DNA of 64,000 nt from Neodiprion pinetum (Eukaryota > Arthropoda > Insecta > Hymenoptera > Diprionidae): assembly GCF_021155775.2 (NCBI RefSeq), contig NC_060236.1:1913001-1977000 (forward strand), in the 5' to 3' direction. Below the pieces are notes generated by a model. The model made no database searches. It was not told the DNA's origin and was given only the letters and a program-made list of their open reading frames with translations. Of the stretch, positions 36,772 to 46,759 are shown in pieces. The translations under genes and the position numbers were made by a program. Numbering within the stretch: position 1 is the first letter of the stretch; each line of letters starts with the position of its first letter.

Positions 36772-39098
36772 GAACTTGGAACCTGCAGTGTGGGAACTGG
36801 AAGTTCGAAAGCTGGCTCATGGCCAGCGTAAAACCGCTTGTTTTTTCGTTTCCTCTTTACGAACGTATCGCTTAGTAATCACGAGTATTCGTCAAGTTGC
36901 TACGACAGATGTAAGTCTGATCCTGAAACAGACTTTCTAGTTTCCATATCACGTCGCAGCATGTAACAGCCAGCGAGTGATATCATGTTCTTTTAAGGAT
37001 ATAAAAAAAAGTGCACGTCAATAATTGTACGAATAATTTGATACGGATGCACCGCATAGCGTAACATACCTAACGCAATTGGATATCGAGAAATTTGCAA
37101 TCGTGTAAACAGGACCAAATTTGCATGGTAATATTTTCTTTTGCCGCGGCCATGATATCGTCATTGAATTCCGATATCGTCGTACGAAACACAGCAAATA
37201 ATCCATGCGCGCGACTTTCGCACAAATCAATATTTATTCGCATAATCGCTAATCGGTGCAAAATTAATTACGAAATAATTTCCTTCTTCCGTTCCATCCT
37301 TTATTGTATCATACATCCTTTATTGCTTGAGAATAAAAATGAAAAACATTGAAAATCAAGCGATTTACGAGTAACGTACGCAATTATTTTTTTTTTTTTA
37401 ATCGCTTCTCTCTAGGTGCGGAAACCTGACGCAGGAATGTGGCAACGGGGCGGCCGTTGAAGGCATGACGAGATGGTACGTAAGAGCGAATCACCAAATG
37501 CTGGAGCGAATCTCAGAACGCATAGGAAGCACGGCGACGGGAAATGTCTGGAGGTACGGTGACGCGGATGAAGGAAGACTCTCTTTAATTCCAATTTATC
37601 AAACCGGCAGAGAAATAGAGACAGGAATTGAAAAATAGAGATTTGTCGTTTTGCTAATTCCGGTGTTTGAAAAAACTTTCAAAGGAGCCCGAAGAATCCT
37701 TACGGAAATTCGTTCGATTTTCAGTACGTTCGATCGAATCGTTTGATTTAAAGTCCCCTCGAAGCTTTACAATCCATGAAAATCACGAAATCCATAGATA
37801 TCAAAAAAATCTGTTCTCACCTTTCTTCCGAAGCCTGTATCTCGAAAACTGCTGATTTTTGGTATTTGTGTCCGTGAGAACTATTGATCGGGAGGATATG
37901 TACTATGACGTGATGAAAATGCAGCTAAATTCCATGAGAATTTTCTTTTGCATTTTCACAGATTGCTGATAGCGTACAAGTACATAATGAGAAGCGTGGA
38001 ACACGTGACGATATCCGTGATATTCGGATTGCAAAAGTACACCGAGGGACAGCTCAGCAATCAAGGATTAACTTCGTACGTCGAACACGATACTCTGGCT
38101 CGCGAGTATTTCGAGGCGATTCACCATTTTGCCCCGGGGCTTTTGCCTCTCGCAGACGACGAAGCTGGCGGTATTAAACGGGAGGTTGATCGTCGGTGAG
38201 TTGTTTACTTCGCACGATTTTTCTGGTTTCAATAAATCCGGCATCGTTTCATTCTTTTTTTTTTTTTTTCTCTACTTTTACGAAATATTGCTTTTCAATT
38301 AACGGTAAAAAGAGTGGTGATTGTTTTTTTTTTTTATTTGCCATAATTTCATTAACGCACCTTATATTATTGACGAATTAATCAGTGCATTGTTTACTTT
38401 TATAAAAATATAATTTACACAATATTCCTGGAAATAGGAAATACACAGGGAAATTTACTTGAAGAATCCTGATATTCTATTTTGAAAATGTCTGTTCAAA
38501 AGAAGAAATTACAACGTCGATAATTGTATTTTAAACATTTACGATTCGTAAAATTCATGTAGATCACTTTGCGCCTTGTCGCAGGCAACTCGTCGTCAAA
38601 ATCGCAAACGTGCGATGTGTTGCCTGCCGCCAGGCGTTCGAATTTTCAACTCGTACCGCATACCGGGTGTCGAATTCCTTCAAAGGATAATCGAAAAAAG
38701 GATATCAGAGTTAAGTTTTTAATTTTTCCTTTGAAAATCAAATATCCGCATCTTCAAACTTTCAGACGCGAGGAAATTTCGTCAAATGTGAAAAGCGCGA
38801 GTAACATGATGTTACTGAACTCCTACTACATCGAAATGAACGAATACGTGGAAGTTCTCCGGAGTTACGGAACCGAATTGCAACACCTGATTCGGTACGT
38901 AAACGTCTGAAATCTCACTAGAAAACCCGCTACAATTATGAATAACTGAGTAGAACAGACAAACGAACGAGGAAAGCAAACCAAATAGAAGATGACGGAG
39001 GCGAATTTCGAGAAGAAATTATCGTTACACCGCACCGTAATGAGAATGATAGGCATAGATGTATAAAAGATGGGCTGTAGCCAAGGTGTGAGAATTTC

Positions 39099-39168
<70 letters not shown>

Positions 39169-41949
39169 AGAGTTGAAATAAGAATGGAAAAATCTATTGT
39201 ACTGTTTTCAGCACTGGGTCTATTTTTGCTCGTAGGCAGCACCTTTTCAAAGAAATGAGGTCTGCGTCTAACCAGCAGGGTGTAGTCATCGCGATCCTAG
39301 CGCTGGTCCTGATTATCTCACCAGTGATAATCCTGCTAATCGGAAACGCGGCTCTAACGATTCAATACTTTGCGGGATCCCTCGTCTCGAGGACTCAGGA
39401 ACTGAGGTAACGGTTAAACCGTTCGATTTTCAAACGACAATTAAATACGCTGCACGTACATACCTAGTATGTATGTACTAGGGTGGTCTTTGAAAAGGTA
39501 ATTTTAAAATTTCGACCGGCTCCACATAATTAAAAAATAATTTCGTAATTCTTTCTATTCAACCCTTTCAGGGGTACATCAAATCCGCCGAACGGATTGA
39601 GATAAAACTTGGTGCGGGTGTTTTTTGGAATGCTGATTACGAAACTGAACTCAAAATTTGAAAACTAAGAGTGTTGGATCCAATATGATGAACCAAAACC
39701 CCAAAGTCGATTGATATCGCCATATTGTATCCACCGTTTTGAACTTTTTAATTTCGAGTTCGGATTTGTAATCATCGACCTCGAAAGCCTCCGATTAACG
39801 AGTTTTATTGAAATATAATCACTTTTTGAATTTTGCCTCACCATATTGGATCCGCCATTTTGAATTTACAAATTTTGAGTTCAGATTCGTAATCAGCGAT
39901 CCAAGAAAAACCTTCCTATACCAAATTTCATCTGAATCTGTTTGATAAATTTTCTGTGCCCTTGAAAGGGTCGAATGGAATCCACCCTCTTTGGAGCACG
40001 GGTTAGAGTCGAGATAAAAAAACTGAAAAAATTAGGGAATAATTTTTTAATTATCTGGAGCCGATTTGGGGGGCGAGTCGGTCAAAATTGAATAACGACC
40101 TTTTTAAAGGCCATCCTCGTACGTATGCATGTACATACATACTCGTACAATGGATGATTTACTCGCAGAAGGGAAAAGGGAAAGAGCGATCGTTTGCTCT
40201 TTCAAATGCTGCCGCCGACCGTCGTCAAACAGCTCAAACAACAGAAGCAGGTAAGCCGAAAACTGTGGAAGAAAAAACAATCGTCAAACTCACCTTCCGT
40301 CTCCCGTTTTCTTTTTTTTCCCCAGGTGCCGGCGGAGGACTTTGAATCCGTGACGATATACTTCAGCGACATCGTCGGCTTCACCGACCTCAGCTCCAAC
40401 AGCACGCCGATGGAGATCGTCAACATGCTCAACACTCTCTACAGGCTCTTCGATTCCCGGATCCAAAAATACGACGTCTATAAGGTCGAGACGATCGGCG
40501 ACGCGTACATGGTCGTCAGCGGATTGCCGCAGAGAAACGGTACCGATTCTTACACTGCGTAGAAAAACTCGATACGCCGATCGTGGGGTTGACACGGAAT
40601 GAAAACGCGGACCGGCAGGATTTCACTTCGGTTCGAAAGATAACTGCGTAACGACGGCTAACTTCACGACACTGGTCGAGCCAATCGCGTAGTCGTCGAT
40701 GACAAGTGACGCTCATTTCGAAATCGAGACACGACACAAACGGCGTACAACGCGAAACTTTTTTCATATACACTTTTCATCACTTTAAAAAAGGCGATTT
40801 GAAAGACTGAAGCTATCCGAAGCCTCAGATTTACTCGGAGCTTCCGTATAACGCGACGAAAACTGAATAACTGAGAAGTTAGCCCCGCACGACTCGCCTG
40901 CGACACGACCGAACGAACAGTTGAGAGCTACTAATTGTATGTATTTAGAGCCGTAAGAGGCGCCACCGGTGTGAGGTTGGCGCTTGGCGCGAAGAGCTGA
41001 GTTTGAATTTCTCAAGAAGTTAATAAATAAATTGCACGCACTTAAGCACGGCACTCGCGTCTCAATTGTAAAACTCGATTAACACGCTTTTTTTGATATT
41101 TATCAGAGTTCTGAAAATATATACCATACAACCACGAAACTTTTGATAATTATCTATATCTGAAAACATGGAAGAGACGAAATTTTTGTGAATGATGAAA
41201 AAGGGGGGACCTGACGATTTATTGGCAGGAAAGTTCGCACGTAATTATCGTTGCCACTTACAAATTAATGATGTATCTAATTTTCAACGCAGGGTCTAAG
41301 CACGTTGGTGAGATAGCGACAATGTCGCTCGATCTTTTGTCTGGAATACGATGCTACACTATACCGCATCGCCAAGGAGAGAGGCTCGAAATTCGAATAG
41401 GGGTGAACACAGGTCCCTGCGTCGCTGGGGTTGTCGGCACAACGATGCCACGATACTGTCTCTTCGGGGATACGATTAACACTGCGAGTAGGATGGAATC
41501 GACAGGAGAAGGTTCGCTACCAAACTCAAATTCTTCAACGTTCAACTTGTTCTTGAAATTTTCATTTTCACTCTACGATAAACAATTCGACTTACTCGAT
41601 TCGTTTGACTCTCAACAGCGATGAAGATCCAAGTATCGCAAAACACAAAAGATGCACTCGACGATTTAGGAGGCTACATTACAGAGTTGAGAGGAAGTAT
41701 GGAAGTTAAAGTAAGTGTGCGGAAGATGGAACAGCTGCGTGATAATCGATCTTTACCACACACTAATTACTTCAACATTTATTTTAGGGTAAAGGAATGA
41801 TGAACACCTACTGGCTTACGGGAAAAGAAGAGGAGCTACCTCCGCCTGTCGACCAAGTGGAAAGCATTTTTACGCTGTGTTCGTTCATAGAGCCAGAATT
41901 TTTGCAGATTATAAACGAAATGGACGATACTCCATTCTCAATGTTGTAG
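33918..41949 (+). CDS. NIT-domain receptor guanylate cyclase 2
   Basis: Fourteen coding exons: 33918-33998, 34602-34781, 35393-35484, 35775-35888, 36087-36122, 37416-37553, 37962-38195, 38766-38894, 39236-39406, 40169-40250, 40326-40539, 41293-41511, 41619-41710, 41788-41949; 647 aa. An in-frame TGA at 33897 bounds the start. Order: cytosolic N-terminus, membrane segment about 47-66, extracellular NIT-type domain, membrane segment 351-370, signalling helix about 392-419, cyclase domain 420 onward. Asp434, Asp478, Glu474, Cys546, Asn553 and Arg557 are all present, so it should make cGMP. It has no kinase-homology domain. The paralogue in the same orientation upstream is about two thirds identical by eye in the first 72 cyclase residues but much more diverged outside, so this is an old tandem duplication. 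Differences: a 36-nt microexon, an extra Cys-containing loop with an NLT sequon in the NIT domain, a different intron position after membrane segment 2, and no readthrough tail. It ends F-S-M-L. Confidence 0.93.
34285..34375 (-). repeat. Dispersed 90-bp repeat, copy D
   Basis: Inverted copy in intron 1 of NIT-GC 2: AAATTTCATTTGTTACAGTA, AAACAGGTATCGTT, then ACTGTTTGAATATTGGATGG. It is the complement of copy C including the outer CCATCCGATATT part. Confidence 0.7.
36369..36690. repeat. Three tandem copies of the ~120-bp unit
   Basis: Three diverged units in intron 5 of NIT-GC 2. The GAGTCGCTAATCGCGAA-type cores start near 36369, 36493 and 36611, giving spacings of about 119-124 bp. Each is followed by a ..CAGACTTGCAAAATT.. 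part, and the last carries GGATCCGTTAGAGTGG. This is the family seen at 15572-15776 and 39600-39960. Confidence 0.7.
36719..36769. repeat. (TC)n microsatellite
   Basis: Pure TC run of about 50 bases directly after the tandem 120-bp units, in intron 5 of NIT-GC 2. Confidence 0.95.
39104..39165. repeat. (GA)n microsatellite
   Basis: Pure GA run of about 60 bases in intron 8 of NIT-GC 2, 70 bp upstream of exon 9. Confidence 0.95.
39479..40117. mobile_element. Foldback element in intron 9 of NIT-GC 2
   Basis: The left end TAGGGTGGTCTTTGAAAAGG..CGACCGGCTCC..ATAATTAAAAAATAA is matched by the complement of AATTATCTGGAGCCGA..GACCTTTTTAAAGGCCATCCT at the right. Inside are copies of the 120-bp unit in opposite orientations (GGATCCAATATGATG near 39676 against CATATTGGATCCGCCATTTT near 39842). 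It fills nearly the whole intron (39407-40168). The GGGTGGT terminus resembles the element at 6336-6940. Confidence 0.75.
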
Positions 41950-43203
41950 AGCCAGGAGAATGAACCGTTGCTGTACAGAACGGAGCAGAGTTCAGAGGCT
42001 TACACTATAGAGATGAACGTGTATTTGAAATTTCGATTCAGTGAATCTCTGATTACGTCACACAAATCGACCACCATTTAATTTTACAGAAATGTAGCTT
42101 TGAATATCGATTATATAAAAGTGAAATATAGAAGGCGTGTATCTGTTGGATATCAATTTTTAAAAGAAAAAAACGGATGCAGCTAACGCGTTCAAATGAT
42201 AAATATGTGAAATTTACATATCAGTAGATATTGAATTATCTGTCCTGTCGCTATACGTTCTCAGTGTTATCGTTGTCCAATTAGAACGTATCATTATAGT
42301 GGTACAAAAATGAACGAAGATGTGTGTCAATTAATGTATCGTATCGATTAAGTAAATTGGTTAGTCTTAATTATAGATGGTGCATTACTGAATATATTGA
42401 ATTAAGATTTAATATTCAGACGTAAATATTGGAAAAGTATTTTACTGGTTGGGATCAATAATGTAGGAAGGATGTACGTACAAGAAAATATAATTTGGAA
42501 ATATGAAATAACTGTAAGTTCAGTAAACAAACGCGTAAACATGCTATATTATAAGGGAGAAATATACGTTTTTCAATGTATCTCAAGTTATTTTATTACC
42601 ACCGAATAATATTCGAATGAGATTAAAAGTTGACTAAGACTTTATTGCGTTCTTTGTTTCACAAGACAATGCGCTACTTCGCTGATTGATGATGAAAGAC
42701 CAACTTGAAGGAAGACTTTACTGACTTTTTGGTAAAATTTTATAGAATCATTTCTAAAAAATGACGTACACACGTTTTCACATACGGTTTAATCAGCAAT
42801 CATCCCAGCACACTGAATTACCAAGTTTTCTGTAATAACTATATTTACCACTCAATAGATGACAATATATAATCATGCCACAGAACATATTGCATTAACA
42901 CTGTACTCAATATCACACTCGTAGCACGGTCGCCGTAACTATCAATCTAAGCTTTCTAAAATTTTATTTGATAAAATTGTATGCGTAATGCGAATACAAG
43001 GCACAGGCACATTATAAACCTGACAGATTTTTAGGGTACATTTAATATTTAGGATGTATCAAGTTCTGTCACCTGTGTCTGTTCACGTAATTATCGAGAT
43101 ATGAACTTGTTTTAAAACAATGAGTCCAAATAAAAAGTAAGTAAAAATAAAACACGTAACACAGAAACTAATTAATCTGTAGATATTATGCATTAAAATT
43201 TTG
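41950..43203. other. Convergent 3' region of NIT-GC 2 and ANKZF1
   Basis: AT-rich 1.25 kb between two converging stop codons. It should be shared 3' untranslated and terminator DNA. An AATAAAA hexamer occurs at about 43133. No open frame with coding character is seen. Confidence 0.7.
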
Positions 43204-46200
43204 CTAGTTCTGCTTCACGCCACGATGACTTTTCAGGCAAACTATGGAGCAGAAGCGGTTGGCATTATACTCAAAAGGTATTTGATTGGTCATGTCAGTA
43301 CCGCACTCAAAGCATCGAGAAAATATCATCCCTCCCTGTTGCATGATACGACGTTCGGCAGCCAACGCTCTCTGGAAGATAAAATTGTACCAATGAGATG
43401 TTGTATTGTGGAAAAATACCATTTAGAATAACAATCAGCTTACCTTTTCTCTGTCACTGAGATTGAGAAACCGCTTTTTGAGCGCTTCTTCTTGCCTCTG
43501 ATTGTCCAATTCCTTTTTCTTTATTTTCTCCTTTTCTCGTTTAGCTTTCTTCAGTAACTTCTTCTTTTCAGCTAATTCTAGTTCCATTTCATCAGTCAGC
43601 GGGCCAGGTATTTGGGACTTGAGAAATTGATAAGTATACACAATAACACGCTTGTTAAATCAGATAGCTCAGAAAAGTGACTAAAATCAGCGTTCGATTA
43701 CCTTGGTATAATCAAATTTGTTGGGATTAGCGGCCATAAATCTTCTGAACGTATTTCTTGTCTCTTTATCAACTGTTGCTGTGTAGGGAGTTTGAAATTT
43801 TTTATTCTTATTACACGGGTCTGAACCAATTTCCAGTAAACTCCTGAAAGGCAGAAGAAAAAAAACTTGACACAAGCTGTCGCTTTGAAAATTCTCAAAC
43901 TGTGCCACATTTTCAAAGACTGCCATACAAATTTTTACGGAATTCAAGACTAATATTTCTCAAATCTTACCATACGACTTTAAGATATCCACCATTAGCT
44001 GCGAGATGTAAGGGGGTATTGCCTTCTTCGTTAGATTCGTTAACGAGCTTCACAACGTTGTCCATTTTCATGAAATTAGTAGGATCTTCGTTTATCTCCT
44101 GACCATTTGCTAACTGTTCTTCTAAACCCTGGCACCTTTGAATCTCACTCAATGCTGATTCCAGAGCAGACGAGAGCAGCTCTATGTCTCCCAATTTACA
44201 AGCGGTCCATAATTTCTGTTTCAAATTATACAGGCTTGCATTCGGTGACGGTTCTGCAGAACGAAAAAGAATAGCAACCACACGGTGTTGGTTATTCGAT
44301 AATTAACTAATCAAATCGCCAAATCACCGTCATTTTTCTCTTTTTTGGACTTCCTCTTTTGCCGGCGTCCTTTTTTAGCCTTAATGTATCGCGGCACTGT
44401 GTCTTGGAAGGCTTGGAGATGCTCGTTGAAATCCATCTCAAGGCTTTGTTCAATCAACGGAACTTCATTTGTCGGACCACTATCATCGTCAGATTCTGAC
44501 TCGGAAGAGGACTGAGCTAATCGTGCTACGATGTCTGGAATGTACAATGAAAACATTTTTGAATATTTGAAAATTAATAACTCCCTATCGGTTCAAATTT
44601 TGGCATAGTTATTACCAGGCAACGGACGCCGAGGGCTTTTCCGAGGTTTTGCTCTATCTATGTGAGACTTAAGACTGCGATATTGTCGTTCCAATGACGT
44701 TTGCGACATTCTCTTCGATTTTTCGTTATCGACAGCACCATTGGTAAAAGGAGGGATGATTTCTGAGGTGGGCGTACTTTCCGGTATTCCGTCAAGAATG
44801 TCGACCTTTGATACCTTTTTCCGAATCGGTTGTTTTGGTGAAATGGGAAACGAATCTGTAAACTCCGTAGCCGAGCCTGTACGAGAACAAAACGAAGATA
44901 AAAAAACTTTTTCACATAAAACGTGGACATTTTCTTTCAATAAATTACCCACCGTACACCTCCAGACTGCTCAGAATATCATACACTCTTTTAACTTCGT
45001 TGAATGTCGCACGCCTAGTAGGAAAAGGCAGCGGCCTTAGTCTTGGATCGTTTTTATCAAGCGGAGGATTTTTACCGCCGAATAAAACGGTGCGATTTTG
45101 AGGTCCGACTGCTCTGTACAAAATCAACGAGGAACTAACAAGGTGTGTTGTCCACGATTCCAATATCTCTTGAATGTGCTAAAAAAATTCATGAGACATT
45201 TTATTGATACGATAGCTATTGTAGTAATGATTTCAACTTCAGTTACAACGCTACGGTGCAACCATAGTTTAGACAATGAATGTGAATACCGTACTTGAAT
45301 AAGTGCAGCCTCATTATATCGCCGCAAACTAGCTCCCGCACTCTTTGGATGCGTTCCTGCACTTCTGTTGTCTCTTGAGCTTTGAGAGCCGCCTTGCTTG
45401 GCACGCACGGTGTAGCAATGATATGTTTTATGAACTACAGGTATGCCATCTGGACATAAATTTGATGCGTTGAAATTGGATAAAACAATGTCTGGCTCAA
45501 AGTAAGGTCAGTGTATTGAATACTTAGCGTATTTAAGATCAGATCAGATGGATATGTAAAAAATTCACCTGGAATAAGTGAATAAAATGTATTCAAGTGC
45601 TAAATTACTCTGAAATACTGCAGCCGCAAAGTGGCCACCTCCCAGCATAATGACAGTCCATGTAGTATTTTTCCCACTCTCAAGCGCCTGTGCAACCATC
45701 TCTATGTCTAGCTCCGGAATTTCCTAAAATGTAATTCCATCTCGCCTGACCATCTCTTCAACAAAAAATAGGCCGAATCATTTGGATAAAGTGTATTTTC
45801 ATGCGGAGGTAGCAGTGCAGAAGCATTTTACTACTTCCAGTGTGTACCTCTTGTCTCATAACTGGGTTCAGAGTGATTCGTAGATTAAACGAGCGATTGA
45901 ATTCCTTCTTACCTTCTTATTATGAAGCAGGCATCGATATATGCTGAATATATTTCCTTCGTCATTTTCAAAAAATACTTTAGAGTGACGACTCGCGACG
46001 AGGAGAAGCTCCTGTGCTCGCTTCTTCTGCAAAGCATCCTCATCCAACTCAGTGTCCGAACTATCGGAAACGGATTCAGCTATTTTTCTCTTTCGCTCCT
46101 CTTTCCGGTTCTTGTCGTCCACGGGTATGAGTATGCTGCTACTTGTTGTTTTACTATTTCCCGCTTTGGATTCGGTGCGTGAACTTCCAGTCTCAGAGGT

Positions 46201-46759
46201 CCCAGTCTCGTCGTCATTTTCAGACTCAGATTCACTCCCCGAAATGCTTGACACATCGTCTGAAAGTATTCAATTTTCGTATTAATTGTGATCAAAGGAG
46301 AATTTCCCGCTAATGTTAAACGTTATTCACCCTTGTCAGCCATTAAGCTGAAATTTCCTTCACTGATGGACTTTAAACCACCCAGCCGCTGTTTGAGATT
46401 GTAACGATGCCAGTCTAGCTTGTAATGAAGCCTCTGCTGGGCTTTGTCCTCAAAAACTGTATTGCAAAAGGAGCAGCTCAGCGAGTCCGAAACAACAAGT
46501 TCCTCCAACTGGCAGAGTACTTTTTCCACGCCTAAGGCTGGGGGTAAATATTTTTTTTTAAAACATGTGACACCTGTCAGTTTGTAGATAACGCGATGTT
46601 GTCACACGATCTAGATGATAAAATTATCAAAACTATGTACCGTGAATTTTGAAACTCACCAGAGGCTGATTTCAACTGCATACATTGCGCAACCTTTATT
46701 CCTTTGGTTATATTAACGAAGTCGTCGCGATTGTGTATTCTGAACACCTGATGATCCAT
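43204..46759 (-). CDS. ANKZF1: ANKZF1/Vms1 peptidyl-tRNA hydrolase
   Basis: Twelve exons, listed 5' to 3' on the minus strand: 46759-46660, 46531-46331, 46259-45913, 45723-45609, 45449-45295, 45178-44953, 44876-44616, 44534-44328, 44253-43971, 43843-43702, 43617-43444, 43371-43204; 792 aa. The family releases stalled nascent chains from 60S ribosomes in ribosome-associated quality control and binds VCP/p97. Seen: an N-terminal C2H2 finger (Cys53, Cys56, His69, His75); an acidic Ser-rich linker; the VLRF1 release-factor-like domain from about 217, with [10 protein letters not shown] and the loop K-Q-G-G-S-Q whose Gln277 aligns with the catalytic Gln; ankyrin repeats ([12 protein letters not shown]) in exons 9-10; a Lys/Glu coiled coil in exon 11; a VCP-interacting motif RX5AAX2R across exons 11-12; and a C-terminal treble-clef-like CxxC..CxxxC. 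All parts are intact. It converges on NIT-GC 2 and shows no functional tie to it. Confidence 0.95.
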
